Of a DNA stretch of 49,027 nucleotides, positions 33,878-42,333 are shown piece by piece (the stretch's first letter is position 1; every line of letters begins with the position of its first letter). The notes under the pieces are model-generated. The model saw only the letters and a list, made by a program, of their open reading frames with translations. It searched no databases and had not been told where the DNA came from. This DNA comes from an uncultured Eubacteriales bacterium (GTDB lineage: Bacteria > Bacillota > Clostridia > Christensenellales > Aristaeellaceae): positions 1 to 49,027 of the forward strand of contig CACXBB010000047.1 in NCBI GenBank assembly GCA_902765735.1, given 5' to 3'. The position numbers and the translations under genes were made by a program.

Positions 33878-34600
33878 TCAGGCGTCCTCCTTCACGTTGC
33901 GGTTGATGATGACGGCGTCGCTCTCGCCGGTTTCAAGGTCGCGGGTCATGACCCACAGCGACACACGGTTGTCGGCGTTCAGCCCGGCCCACAGGTCGTC
34001 CGCGATCTCCCGGGCGGTGCCGTCGCCCACGGCCACGGTCTCCGGGTCGCCGGTGAAGGACGGTATGGGGCTTCCGTCGGACAGGTAGGTGTGCAGGAAC
34101 CTGCCGGTGCCGGGGACGAGGCTTTCGTACTCCCAGAACACCCGGTCGCAGCGGGACCCCTCGGCGTCGCCGGCGCGGAGGATGCCCATGTCCAGCGCAA
34201 AGTCGCCGTCCTCGAACGTCGCCATGGCGCTCACCCGGGGGGTGAAGTTCGGGGCGTCGGGCTCGAAGGTCCGGGTGCGCAGGGCCTTTATGAAGGAGGC
34301 GCCGTTGCGCACGAAGTCGTAGATGGTGTCGGTCTGGTCGCCGTTGGTGACGATCAGCCGGTTGCCGGTCTCGCGCACCGGCCAGTAGATGATCAGGCTG
34401 GGGTCCTCCATCTTCGAGGGATCGAACGCCTCGGTGCGGATGCCGCCCTGATCGGTCACGAACACGCGGTTGCGGCTGTTGACGCTGCGGCCCATGATGA
34501 AGTAGGCCAGCACGGCCCGCCTGCCGTCTGCTGACTTGCCGACGATGATGCCGCGGCCCGGATAGGTGGTCGCGCCGACGGCCTGTTTTGCTGCTAACAT
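33878..34600 (-). CDS. IMP cyclohydrolase, PurO-like stand-alone enzyme
   Basis: The 240-residue protein matches the archaeal-type IMP cyclohydrolase family (PurO). It has YPGRGIIVGKSADGRRAVLAYFIMGRS near the start and NRVFVTDQGGIRTEAFD. Position decides the call: it is directly upstream of an AICAR transformylase that lacks the cyclohydrolase domain, and one base separates them. It closes the ring of FAICAR to give IMP. The same split pair is found in many Clostridia. ATG at 34600 is preceded by AAAGGAGAT, and the longer frame to 34705 runs through a repeat and was rejected. The second half has ETVAVGDGTAREIADDLWAG and ends in a conserved RVSLWVMTRDL strand. Confidence 0.87.
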   Translation of the reverse strand: MLAAKQAVGATTYPGRGIIVGKSADGRRAVLAYFIMGRSVNSRNRVFVTDQGGIRTEAFDPSKMEDPSLIIYWPVRETGNRLIVTNGDQTDTIYDFVRNGASFIKALRTRTFEPDAPNFTPRVSAMATFEDGDFALDMGILRAGDAEGSRCDRVFWEYESLVPGTGRFLHTYLSDGSPIPSFTGDPETVAVGDGTAREIADDLWAGLNADNRVSLWVMTRDLETGESDAVIINRNVKEDA

Positions 34601-34619
34601 ATCGCTATCTCCTTTTTTA

Positions 34620-34735
34620 AGAGTGGAGAGTTGAGAGTGAAGAGTGAAGATTTGAATTGCCTGAGAACGAAGTAATGCGCGGCTTTCTTTATCTCCACTC
34701 TCCACTCTTCAATCTTCACTCTCCCTTATGCGTTT
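34620..34735. repeat. Inverted GAGTGGAGA/TCTCCACTC arrays between purN and purO-like gene
   Basis: One arm has GAGTGGAGAGTTGAGAGTG and GAAGAGTGAAG units (34621-34650), the other TCTCCACTCTCCACTCTTC (34691-34710) and more CT-rich units. The end of purN lies in the right arm. Confidence 0.65.
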
Positions 34736-35299
34736 TGCCACGATCTCCGCCGCCCTCGGCAGCAGTATCCACTCGGCCTGTTCCATCACCCGGCGCTGCA
34801 GGGTCTCCGGGGTGTCGCTGTCGCGGATCTCGACAGCCTTCTGCGCGATGATGCGCCCGCCGTCGGGGATCTCGTTGACGTAGTGCACCGTCGCGCCGGT
34901 GACCTTCACGCCGTAGTTCAGCGCGGCCTCGTGGACCCGCAGACCGTAGAAGCCCTCGCCGCAGAAGGACGGTATCAGCGACGGGTGGATGTTGATGATG
35001 CGTTCCGGCCAGCGGCTGACGAAGTCCTTGGACAGTATCGCCATGAAGCCCGCCAGCACGATCATCCCGATATTGTGGGAGGCCAGTGCTTCGAGGATCT
35101 TCTTTTCCATGTCGGGCTTTGTGCACACGGCGGTCTTTATGCCTGCTGTTTTCGCCCGCTCGAGGGCGTAGGCGTTGGGGTTGTTGGAGATCACCAGAGT
35201 GATCTCGCCGTCGGGGATCTCCCCCCGGCCCTGGGCGTCGATCAACGCCTGCAAATTCGTGCCGCCGCCGGACACCAGCACCGCGATGCGCGTCCTCAT
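34709..35299 (-). CDS. purN: Phosphoribosylglycinamide formyltransferase
   Basis: The 196-residue enzyme formylates GAR with 10-formyl-THF. It has VLVSGGGTNLQALID at the N-terminus for the nucleotide, the active-site NIHPSLIPSF with Asn and His, GVKVTGATVHYV, and PDGGRIIAQ. The SFCGEGFYGLRVHEAAL segment is typical of clostridial PurN. Its ATG overlaps the stop of purM as ATGA, so translation is coupled. The long upstream in-frame extension lies inside purM and was rejected. The last codons (RIRESED) fall in a CT-rich repeat arm. Confidence 0.95.
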   Translation of the reverse strand: MRTRIAVLVSGGGTNLQALIDAQGRGEIPDGEITLVISNNPNAYALERAKTAGIKTAVCTKPDMEKKILEALASHNIGMIVLAGFMAILSKDFVSRWPERIINIHPSLIPSFCGEGFYGLRVHEAALNYGVKVTGATVHYVNEIPDGGRIIAQKAVEIRDSDTPETLQRRVMEQAEWILLPRAAEIVAKRIRESED

Positions 35300-36339
35300 A
35301 CCAGCTCGACCCTTTCTTCGCCCTTCACCACCGTGCCGATGATGCGGGCGTCCTCGCCGCATTCGCGGAGGATGCGCACGGCTTCATCCGCCTGCTCCGC
35401 GGGCACGGTCAGGCACATGCCGATGCCCATGTTGAAGGTGTTGTACATGTCCCGCGCGGGGATGTTCCCGGCCTTCGCGATGCGCTCAAACAGCGGGGAG
35501 GTGCCCAGCTTATTGAGCTCGATGCGGGCGGTGAGGCCCTGGGGCAGCGAGCGCGGGATGTTCTCATAGAACCCGCCACCGGTGATGTGGGAGGCGGCCT
35601 TGACGTTCACCGTCTCCGCCAGCTTCAATACGGACTTGACGTAGATGCGGGTGGGCGTCAGCAGCGCCTCGCCGAGGGTCATGCCCAGGTCGTCGCAGTA
35701 GCAGTCCAGGCCGCCCTTCTCCACGTCGAACACCTTGCGCACCAGCGAAAAGCCGTTGGAGTGCACGCCCGAGGAGGGCAGGCCGATCAGCGCGTCCCCG
35801 GCCTTCACGGAATCCGGCTCGAAGATTTTGGATTTATCGACGACGCCCACGGAGAAGCCCGCCAGGTCGTATTCGTTTTCGGGATAGAAGCCGGGCATCT
35901 CGGCGGTCTCGCCGCCGATGAGCGCGCAGCCCGCCTGGACGCAGCCCTCGGCCACGCCGGAGACGATGGTGGCGATCTTCTCGGGCACGTTTTTGCCGCA
36001 GGCGATGTAATCCAGGAAGGTGAGCGGCTTTGCGCCGCAGCACACGATGTCGTTGACGCACATGGCCACGCAGTCGATGCCCACGGTGTCGTGCCTGTCC
36101 ATCAGAAACGCCAGCTTGAGCTTGGTGCCCACGCCGTCGGTGCCGGACACCAGCACGGGGCGCTGAAGCCCGGTCATGTCCAGCTCAAACAGGCCGCCGA
36201 AGCCGCCGATGCCGGACACCACGCCGGGAATGTTCGTGCGGGCGATGTGGGCCTTCATCAGCTCCACCGCCCGATACCCCGCGGTGATGTCCACGCCCGC
36301 TGCGGCGTAGGAGGCGGAGAAGGAATCTCTATGTTCCAT
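35296..36339 (-). CDS. purM: Phosphoribosylformylglycinamidine cyclo-ligase (AIR synthetase)
   Basis: The 347-residue enzyme converts FGAM to AIR with ATP. Typical features are SYAAAGVDITAGYRAVELMK at the start, the Gly-rich GIGGFGGLFEL, the nucleotide motif VSGTDGVGTKLKLAF, MCVNDIVCCGAKPLTFLDY, and ALIGGETAEMPGFY. Length equals the family norm. GGAGG lies about 9 bases before the ATG. It precedes purN with a 4-base overlap. The 253-base gap before it holds a MITE fragment and GAATTAGGA-type arrays. Confidence 0.96.
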   Translation of the reverse strand: MEHRDSFSASYAAAGVDITAGYRAVELMKAHIARTNIPGVVSGIGGFGGLFELDMTGLQRPVLVSGTDGVGTKLKLAFLMDRHDTVGIDCVAMCVNDIVCCGAKPLTFLDYIACGKNVPEKIATIVSGVAEGCVQAGCALIGGETAEMPGFYPENEYDLAGFSVGVVDKSKIFEPDSVKAGDALIGLPSSGVHSNGFSLVRKVFDVEKGGLDCYCDDLGMTLGEALLTPTRIYVKSVLKLAETVNVKAASHITGGGFYENIPRSLPQGLTARIELNKLGTSPLFERIAKAGNIPARDMYNTFNMGIGMCLTVPAEQADEAVRILRECGEDARIIGTVVKGEERVELV

Positions 36340-36362
36340 TTATAGCAATCCTCCGGTATCAT

Positions 36363-36592
36363 TGAATGAGGAATTAGGAATGAGGAATGAGGAATTCTGG
36401 TGGAAATCCTACGGATTTCTTTGAACTATTGTACTGTCATTGGCCTGCCTGGCATCCTCTGATTCCTAGAGTGTGTTTCTAAATGCCGGGAGATGCAGTT
36501 TCGAGCGGATTTGGCTGCATTTCAAGGCGATTTTCCGCAGGCTTAGTGGGGCTAAGTCAAATTCCTAACTCCTAATTTCTAATTCTAACGAA
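36363..36592. repeat. Inverted GAATTAGGA arrays interrupted by a MITE, between purC and purM
   Basis: GAATTAGGAATGAGG units (36366-36395), the core GTGGAAATCC-TACGGATTTCTTTGA, then a truncated MITE (36467-36560) and the closing arm TCCTAACTCCTAATTTCTAA. The MITE appears inserted in the older array element. Confidence 0.6.
36467..36560. mobile_element. Truncated TA-flanked MITE
   Basis: It begins TA-GAGTGTGTTTCTAAATGC and matches the right half of the 21949-22112 element in inverse orientation, then stops at GGGGCTAAGTCAA without its second end. Confidence 0.7.
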
Positions 36593-37303
36593 CTATTTCC
36601 CCATAAGGCGGCGCATCACTTCGTTGTACGCTTCCTCGACGCCGCCGAGGTCGCGGCGGAAGCGGTCCTTATCGAGCTTTTCGCCGGTGTCCTTGTCCCA
36701 GAAGCGGCAGGTGTCGGGGGAGATCTCGTCGGCCAGCACGATGGTGCCGTCGGGCAGGCGGCCGAACTCCAGCTTGAAGTCCACGAGGGTGATGTTGAGT
36801 TTGAGGAAGTACGCCTTCAACACCTCGTTGACCTTGAAGGCCATGCGCTCAATGGTGTCGATCTCGTCCTCGGTGGCCAGCTTGAGGGCCAGGGCGTGGT
36901 AACGGTTCAGAAGCGGGTCGCCCAGGTCGTCGTTCTTATAGGAAAACTCGATGGTGGGATTATCGAACACGATGCCCTCCTCAACGCCGTAGCGCTTGGC
37001 GAAGGAGCCCGCGGAGATATTGCGGATGATGACCTCCAGCGGCACGATGGACACCTTCTTCACCAGGGTCTCGCGGTCGGACAGCTCCTTGACGAAGTGG
37101 GTCGGCACGCCCTGCTGCTCCAGCATCTGCATCAGCATGTTGCTCATGCGGTTGTTGATGACGCCCTTGCCCGCGATGGTGCCCTTCTTTAAGCCGTTGA
37201 AGGCGGTGGCGTCGTCCTTGTAGGACACGATGTACAGGTTCTCGTCGGCGGTCGCGTAGACCTTCTTGGCCTTGCCCTCGTAGAGCTGCCTGAGCTTTTC
37301 CAT
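36593..37303 (-). CDS. purC: SAICAR synthetase
   Basis: The 236-residue enzyme joins aspartate to CAIR with ATP. It shows [15 protein letters not shown] at the start, [10 protein letters not shown], the family signature [18 protein letters not shown] split as usual around residue 95, and [10 protein letters not shown] and [14 protein letters not shown] near the end. The length is normal for the short bacterial form. GGGAGG lies 7 bases before the ATG. It is second in the pur set, 150 bases after purE, with an inverted GAATTAGGA repeat in the gap. Confidence 0.96.
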   Translation of the reverse strand: MEKLRQLYEGKAKKVYATADENLYIVSYKDDATAFNGLKKGTIAGKGVINNRMSNMLMQMLEQQGVPTHFVKELSDRETLVKKVSIVPLEVIIRNISAGSFAKRYGVEEGIVFDNPTIEFSYKNDDLGDPLLNRYHALALKLATEDEIDTIERMAFKVNEVLKAYFLKLNITLVDFKLEFGRLPDGTIVLADEISPDTCRFWDKDTGEKLDKDRFRRDLGGVEEAYNEVMRRLMGK

Positions 37304-37353
37304 GGTGGTTTCCTCCCGATTTGTAGTAGCGTTGTCGGATTGTTTATGTGATT

Positions 37354-37455
37354 GAATTAGGAATTAGGAGTTAGGAGTCAGGAATTTGAATACCACTGAT
37401 GCTGAAACGGCAGCTGCAATTCACAATTCCTAATTCCTCATTCCTAATTCCTCAT
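37354..37455. repeat. Inverted GAATTAGGA arrays between purE and purC
   Basis: GAATTAGGAATTAGGAGTTA units (37354-37383) face CAATTCCTAATTCCTCATTC units (37425-37455) around a core of about 40 bases containing CAGCTG. The same architecture occurs at 31111 and 36363. Confidence 0.65.
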
Positions 37456-37953
37456 TTAAAGACAACTGTACTCCTCCGCAATGCGTTTATCCTTCTCCAC
37501 AACCTTCGCGGTCTGCGCGGCGCGGTAAGCGGCGAAGCGTTGATAGAGGGCGTCGTCGGAGAGGGCGAGGATCTGGGCGGCGAGCAGCGCCGCGTTGGTC
37601 GCGCCGTCGATGGCCACCGTGGCCACCGGCATGCCCGAGGGCATCTGCACCGTGGACAGCAGCGCGTCGAGCCCGTCCAGCGTGGAGGACTTCATCGGCA
37701 CGCCGATCACCGGCAGCAGCGTGTTGGCCGCCATGGCCCCCGCCAGGTGCGCCGCCTTGCCCGCCGCGGCGATGATCACGCCGTAGCCGTCGTCCCGCGC
37801 GCCCCGGGCGAACGCCGAGGCCGCCTCCGGGGTCCTGTGCGCCGACAGTATGCGCACCGCAAAGGGGACCTCCAGCGCCTTGAGCGCGTCCATCGCACCC
37901 TGCATGGCCTTGAGGTCGCTGTCGCTGCCCATGATGATGGCAACCTTCTTCAT
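37456..37953 (-). CDS. purE: 5-(carboxyamino)imidazole ribonucleotide mutase
   Basis: The 165-residue protein is a Pur[20 protein letters not shown] for the phosphate loop, [12 protein letters not shown] with the active-site SAHRTP, and [20 protein letters not shown], then [19 protein letters not shown]. The pattern fits class I PurE, which normally works with PurK; no purK is in the window, so class II (direct carboxylase) use remains open. AGGAGGG lies 8 bases before the ATG at 37953. It is the first gene of the pur set, with a consensus promoter only about 35-60 bases upstream, leaving no room for a purine riboswitch. Confidence 0.95.
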   Translation of the reverse strand: MKKVAIIMGSDSDLKAMQGAMDALKALEVPFAVRILSAHRTPEAASAFARGARDDGYGVIIAAAGKAAHLAGAMAANTLLPVIGVPMKSSTLDGLDALLSTVQMPSGMPVATVAIDGATNAALLAAQILALSDDALYQRFAAYRAAQTAKVVEKDKRIAEEYSCL

Positions 37954-37986
37954 ATATGCCCTCCTGACGGTTCGAATGATAGTCTC

Positions 37987-38015
37987 AGTATATCGGCGGC
38001 ATATTATATCGTCAA
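37987..38015 (-). promoter_or_regulatory. Promoter of the purine operon
   Basis: On the minus strand TTGACG (38015-38010), a 17-base spacer, TATACT (37992-37987). A second TATAAT inside the spacer (about 38007-38002) could give a shifted start. The leader before purE is about 25-30 bases. Confidence 0.75.
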
Positions 38016-38035
38016 TCAAAAACCGAATATTTAAC

Positions 38036-38058
38036 CATAAAAAAAGCCGAACGTTCGG
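38036..38058 (-). terminator. Terminator of the arylamine N-acetyltransferase gene
   Basis: The minus strand has the palindrome CCGAACGTTCGG followed by CTTTTTTTATGG. It lies 90 bases after the stop at 38150, between that gene and the purE promoter. Confidence 0.75.
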
Positions 38059-38149
38059 ATAAATCGACACCCTTCGTCAAAGTTTATCCTGTTCGACGCA
38101 CAGAATTAATGGCGGGGATGCCCGCGGCACCCCCGTCTCAATGCTATAA

Positions 38150-38941
38150 TCACGCCGTCATGTCGATGCCGAAGCGGCTGGCGAGCGCCTGACGAAGCGC
38201 CGCGTCGTTCTCGAGATGCGTCGTTTGGACTTCCCCGCCCCTTCTTACGGTCAGTTCATCGTCGGTGACGGACAGCGCGCCGTCCGCCGTGCGCAGGTTG
38301 ACCAGCAGCTTGTTGACGAACAGGGACGCCGGGTCCAGGGCGCACTTCATGTTGGCGGCCAGGAACTCCTGGGGGGTCTGGGGGAAGGTGTTGAACTGGA
38401 GCACGGCCTCCCGGCGGCCGTCGGAGGCGTCCCGGGACATGGTCCACCAGTAATCGTCGAAGCGGTCGATGCGGAAGTATTCGCCGCGAACGTCCCCGCC
38501 GACGCCGTCGCCGATGCGCAGCGCCCCGGCGGGCATGGGGCCGCCGAAGCCCACGTCGCAGAAGTACATGTCCTCCCCGAACGCCGCCACGATGGCCTGA
38601 TGGGCGCAGGGCGGCAGGAAGTCGCGCCCCCGCACCACCCGGCAGAACACCCTGCGGACGTCGAAGCCCAGGTCCTGCAGAAGCCGGGCGAACAGCGCGT
38701 TCAGCTCGTAGCAGTAGCCGCCCCTGCGCCGGACGACCACCTTGTCGTAGAGGATGGGGATCTCCAGCGACACGGGCCGCCGCGTATAATAGACGTCCAG
38801 GTCCTCAAAGGGCACGTGGGTCTGATGCGCCCAGATCAGCGCGTTCAGCCCCGCCAAACTCACCTCCGGCGCCGAAGCCATGCCGATCCTGTTCAGATAT
38901 GCGCCCACGTCCGGTATCGGTTGATTCATCGTTTCGTACAT
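38150..38941 (-). CDS. nat: Arylamine N-acetyltransferase
   Basis: The 263-residue enzyme has the Cys-His-Asp triad of the NAT family: Cys77 in RRGGYCYELN, His114 in PPCAHQAIV and Asp129 in YFCDVGFGG. It would move acetyl from acetyl-CoA to an arylamine, hydrazine or similar acceptor, though physiological substrates in Firmicutes are mostly unknown. The N-terminal helical bundle (AYLNRIGM..., LIWAHQTHVPFEDLDVY) and length are typical. GGAGG lies 8 bases before the ATG at 38941. It is followed by its own terminator and appears monocistronic. Confidence 0.93.
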   Translation of the reverse strand: MYETMNQPIPDVGAYLNRIGMASAPEVSLAGLNALIWAHQTHVPFEDLDVYYTRRPVSLEIPILYDKVVVRRRGGYCYELNALFARLLQDLGFDVRRVFCRVVRGRDFLPPCAHQAIVAAFGEDMYFCDVGFGGPMPAGALRIGDGVGGDVRGEYFRIDRFDDYWWTMSRDASDGRREAVLQFNTFPQTPQEFLAANMKCALDPASLFVNKLLVNLRTADGALSVTDDELTVRRGGEVQTTHLENDAALRQALASRFGIDMTA

Positions 38942-39267
38942 ATATTACCTCCGTTTTTTCAGAGTGGAGAGTGAAGAGTGGAGAGTGGAGATATAGTTAG
39001 AGTGTGTTTCTAAAATGCCTGAAGCGCATTTTCGGCGTCTTTGGCTGCATTTCTGCGTTGATTTCCCTTGACTTAGCCCCACTAAGCCTGCGGACGAAAC
39101 TGCATCTCCCGGCATTTAGAAACACACTCTAGCCGCGCACATAACAATACGGGTCTACCAATCAATGCTCCCGCGAATAAGCGTGTTTTGTGAAAGGAAA
39201 TCACATTGCTTCGTTCCCAGGCATTCTTTATCTCCACTCTGCACTCTCGGGCGAAGCCCGTCATGCC
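38942..39267. repeat. Intergenic repeat cluster: GAGTGGAGA arrays around a MITE
   Basis: No gene is seen. GAGTGGAGAGTGAAGAGTGG units (38961-38990) and the opposite arm TATCTCCACTCTGCACTCTC (39229-39248) followed by GGGCGAAGCCC enclose a MITE copy at 38998-39131. The arms and the GGGCGAAGCCC hairpin recur at 22130-22390 and near 48930. Confidence 0.6.
38998..39131. mobile_element. TA-flanked MITE, internally deleted copy
   Basis: The 134-bp copy has the same 21-bp inverted ends and TA borders as 21949-22112 but lacks about 30 internal bases between CCTGCGGA and CTGCATCTCCC. The left 115 bases are nearly identical to the full copy. Confidence 0.8.
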
Positions 39268-40791
39268 TCACATCAGCTTCAGCGACACCGCGATGTGAAA
39301 CATCTCCCTTGCGTCGCTCAAATCGAGTCCGGTGAGCTCCTGCAGCCGCCGCAGGCGGTAGGCGAGGGTGGTGCGGTGGATGCCCAGCGCCTCGGCAGTC
39401 TCCAGCTGGTTGAAGGTGTGCTGGATCAGGGCCTGGAGGCTGCGGATGTACTCGGTGCCTTCCTCCCGGTCCAGCGCGGCCAGGCGGATCACGGCGGGGT
39501 GCATCAGGTCCTCGCGGCGGGCGTGGCTGCGCAGGTGGCGGAGCATCCGGGGGTAGCGGGCGTCCTCGTAGAAGCAGACGCTCCCGTCCATGAGTTCCAG
39601 CGCCACCTGGGCCTGCCGATAGAAGCGCGGGGTGTCCAGCAGGTCCTCGTAGACGTCGCTGACCCCCGCCCGCAGGGGATTGATGGCGCAGAAGCGGTCC
39701 ACGGTCTCCAGCACCCGGGCGAAGCGGTCCGGATCGGCGGCGGTGAGCAACAGCCCGATGTGGGGCTCCGGCCGGTCGATGACGCAGGCCAGGCCGTTGA
39801 GCTTCAGGGCGGTCAGGCGGTCGTAGTAACTGCGCCACTGTTCGCCGGTCAAAAAGGGCAGCCCGGCCCGCAGCACCACGAACCGGAAGCTGCTCATCGC
39901 CTGCCAGTCCACGGCGATCAGGCGGGTGTTCAGAAGCTCCCGGGAGGCGATCTCGCCCTTCAGCAGGTCCAGCATGAACTGCCGTGGCACCGCGTCGGGC
40001 ACGGGCCCGCCCACGTCCGAGCACTGCATGCCGATGGCGACGAACTCCGCGAAGAAGCCCAGCAGGTCCCGGCTGCCCTCGCTGAGGGGCCGGTGGTACT
40101 CCACCGCGTTCACCATGCCCCGAGGCCGCCCGCCCACCCGGACCGGCGCGGACCAGAAGGGCTCGCTCATGCCCTCGCCCTTGAAGCGGAAGGGGGCGTC
40201 GTGCTCCTCCACCTCATACAAAAAGCGCATGAGGTCCGCCGACAGGCTCTCCGAATCCGTCCGCGCCACGCCGTCGCGCACGGTGTCCGTCCACAGCGGG
40301 TCCCGGGCGCTGTCGTCGTCGGTGTAGGCCAGCACCCGCATGCTGCGGTTGTAGATGATCATGGGGTTGCCGATCACCCGGTGCCCCACCGAGAGCAGCT
40401 CGTACCAGTCCCCGCCCCGGCGGATCACGTCCAGAAGCGCTTCATCCCAGGCGTTGTAGAAGGCGAAGCACTGCTCCATGGCCGACACCAGCCGCCGAAG
40501 CGACACCGTGTGGGGCAGCGCCACCAGGGTGCGCTCCCCCTCGCACTCCGGCAGGCCCGCGGCCTCCTCCGTCCGGGAGGCGATGTACACGCAGTGCTTC
40601 GCGCCGCAGGACGCATAGGGCCGCAGGCCGCCGGAATTGTCGTTGAGCCAGAGGATGTCCTGCCGGCGCCGGTCCCGCGTGGCCGATGAAAAACCGTTGA
40701 TCCGGGCCTCGGCGGCGTATTTCTGATACAGCGGTTCCACGCCCAGCAGCTCCAGCGCTTTCTCCACCACGATCGGCGCCGTGTAGCGCAC
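39268..40791 (-). CDS. PucR/CdaR-type transcriptional regulator
   Basis: The 507-residue cytoplasmic protein ends with the PucR-type helix-turn-helix: FNQLETAEALGIHRTTLAYRL and RRLQELTGLDLSDAREMF. The centre (about 215-400) resembles the GGDEF-like CdaR region, and the N-terminal half has a PAS/GAF-like segment around HRVIGNPMIIYNRSMRVLAY. Such regulators act on nearby transport and catabolic genes in response to a small molecule. It is divergent from a DASS transporter gene, with overlapping control region and a dyad at 40839-40866. The start is GTG at 40791, with GGGGG about 8 bases upstream; an ATG two bases further out is in another frame. It probably controls the genes at 40942-44972. 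Confidence 0.85.
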   Translation of the reverse strand: MRYTAPIVVEKALELLGVEPLYQKYAAEARINGFSSATRDRRRQDILWLNDNSGGLRPYASCGAKHCVYIASRTEEAAGLPECEGERTLVALPHTVSLRRLVSAMEQCFAFYNAWDEALLDVIRRGGDWYELLSVGHRVIGNPMIIYNRSMRVLAYTDDDSARDPLWTDTVRDGVARTDSESLSADLMRFLYEVEEHDAPFRFKGEGMSEPFWSAPVRVGGRPRGMVNAVEYHRPLSEGSRDLLGFFAEFVAIGMQCSDVGGPVPDAVPRQFMLDLLKGEIASRELLNTRLIAVDWQAMSSFRFVVLRAGLPFLTGEQWRSYYDRLTALKLNGLACVIDRPEPHIGLLLTAADPDRFARVLETVDRFCAINPLRAGVSDVYEDLLDTPRFYRQAQVALELMDGSVCFYEDARYPRMLRHLRSHARREDLMHPAVIRLAALDREEGTEYIRSLQALIQHTFNQLETAEALGIHRTTLAYRLRRLQELTGLDLSDAREMFHIAVSLKLM

Positions 40792-40823
40792 ATAAACACC
40801 CCCTTCTACTGATTCACAATTTC

Positions 40824-40851
40824 ATTATACTACATTTTGCAGTAATGTCAA
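40824..40851 (-). promoter_or_regulatory. Promoter of the PucR-type gene
   Basis: On the minus strand TTGACA (40851-40846), 16 bases, TATAAT (40829-40824), about 30 bases before the GTG start. Confidence 0.8.
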
Positions 40852-40866
40852 TGTAAAATAACTGCA
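40839..40866. promoter_or_regulatory. Candidate operator dyad between divergent promoters
   Basis: TGCAGTAAT and ATAACTGCA are 9-base inverted arms with one mismatch around a 10-base centre, covering the -35 region of the regulator promoter. Another CTGCATACTGC follows on the transporter side. This suits autorepression by the PucR-type protein. Confidence 0.5.
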
Positions 40867-40875
40867 TACTGCGCA

Positions 40876-40903
40876 TTGACAACGCCTTAAAAAAAGCTAA
40901 ACT
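40876..40903 (+). promoter_or_regulatory. Promoter of the DASS transporter set
   Basis: TTGACA (40876-40881), 16 bases, TAAACT (40898-40903), about 40 bases before the ATG at 40942. The -10 is weak, as expected for an activated promoter. Confidence 0.6.
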
Positions 40904-40941
40904 ATTAACATGGAGTTATCAATAAAAAGGAAATGTTTGAT

Positions 40942-42333
40942 ATGCAAAAGCAAGGAAAAGGGCGTTTTCTCATCCTGGCGGCGGCCTTGATCATACTGTC
41001 AAGCGTGCTGCCCTGCCCCGAGGGGCTCACCCGGGCGGGCATGCAGTCCTTCGGCGTGATACTGGCCTCCATCGTGCTGTGGGTCACGGAGACCATGAAC
41101 ATGGCGGTCACCGGCATCTTCATGGCGACGCTTCTGGTGTTCATGAAGATCCTGACGCCGGGCGACATGTTCAAGGGCTTCGGCGGCTCGGTGTTCTTCT
41201 TCATGGTCGGCACCATGTCCATCACCACGGCGATGGCGTCCACCACGATCCCCACCCGCATCGCCGGATTGATCATGACCTGGGCGAAGAAGTCGCCCCG
41301 CAAGCTGGTGGTGGGCTTCGCGGTGGGCACGGCGCTTCTGTCCTCCATCATGTCCAACATCCCCACCTGCGCGCTGTTCGCGTCGCTGGGGCTGGCGGTA
41401 TTGAAGGCCAACGGCGACCCGAAGCCGGGCACCTCCAACCTGGGCAAGTGCCTGATGATCGCCATACCGGCGGCCTCGGTGGTGGGCGGCTACATGACCC
41501 CCGCCGGCGGCCCGACCAACATCATCGCCATGAACACCCTGGCGGCCATGGACCGGCCCGTGACCTTCCTCAAGTGGATGATCCAGGGCTATCCCATCGG
41601 CCTGCTGGTGACGGTACTGGTGGCGCTGTGGATCACCTTCGTCCACAAGCCGGAGAACATCTCCGACGAGGCCATGAAGGTCGCCGAGAAGATGGTGCAC
41701 GGCGCGGGCCCGCTGGATACCCGTGAGAAGAAGGCCCTGGCGGTCATCGCAGCCATGTTCGTGGCGTGGATCGCCTCCTCCTGGATCCCGGTGCTCAACA
41801 CCACCTGCGTGGCGCTGATGGGAACCTGCCTGTTCATGTTCCCGGGCATCGAGGTATTGAGCTGGGAGGAATACTCCCAGAAGGGCGGCTGGGACGCCAC
41901 CTTCATGGTGGGCTCGGTGGGCGCGCTGGCGGACGCCACGCTGGTCACCGGCGCAGCCAAGTGGCTGATCACCGTCACCCTGGGCGGCGCGGCCAACTGG
42001 AGCCCCTTCGCGGTGTTCCTGCTGATCTCCTTCCTGGTGTGTATCATCCACATCCTCATCCCCTCCGGCCCCGCGGTGGCGGGCCTGGCGGTGGTGCCCA
42101 TCGTGGAGCTGGCGGTGCTGGCGGGCATCAATCCCGCGGGCGCGGCGATACTGGTGTCCTTCTGGTCGGCGGTGACCTTCGTGCTGCCCACCGACGCGGT
42201 GCCCATGTTTACCTACAAGTTCAAATACTACAAGTTCAGCGATATGGTCAAGACCGGCGTGCCCGCCTCCGTGGTGATCGCGGTGCTGGTGGCCATACTG
42301 ATCCCCGCGGCGTGCGCGCTGCTGGGATGCTGA
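40942..42333 (+). CDS. DASS family (SLC13-like) anion:sodium symporter
   Basis: The 463-residue polytopic protein belongs to the divalent anion:Na+ symporter family. Sodium/substrate hairpin motifs are SNIPTCALFASLGLAV in the first half with TPAGGPTNIIAMN, and PTDAVPMF in the second half. About eleven membrane helices are evident. Members carry dicarboxylates, sulfate, tartrate and similar organic acids. It is the first gene after the divergent PucR-type regulator. The ATG at 40942 is preferred, with AAGGA 9-10 bases upstream; the ATG at 40933 is too close to that site. Confidence 0.9.
   Translation: MQKQGKGRFLILAAALIILSSVLPCPEGLTRAGMQSFGVILASIVLWVTETMNMAVTGIFMATLLVFMKILTPGDMFKGFGGSVFFFMVGTMSITTAMASTTIPTRIAGLIMTWAKKSPRKLVVGFAVGTALLSSIMSNIPTCALFASLGLAVLKANGDPKPGTSNLGKCLMIAIPAASVVGGYMTPAGGPTNIIAMNTLAAMDRPVTFLKWMIQGYPIGLLVTVLVALWITFVHKPENISDEAMKVAEKMVHGAGPLDTREKKALAVIAAMFVAWIASSWIPVLNTTCVALMGTCLFMFPGIEVLSWEEYSQKGGWDATFMVGSVGALADATLVTGAAKWLITVTLGGAANWSPFAVFLLISFLVCIIHILIPSGPAVAGLAVVPIVELAVLAGINPAGAAILVSFWSAVTFVLPTDAVPMFTYKFKYYKFSDMVKTGVPASVVIAVLVAILIPAACALLGC

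Noticed and set aside
37954-38035. Possible purine or PRPP riboswitch before purE
   Set aside because: The promoter lies only about 35-60 bases from the ATG, leaving a leader of some 25-30 bases. No aptamer core or terminator stem fits in it.
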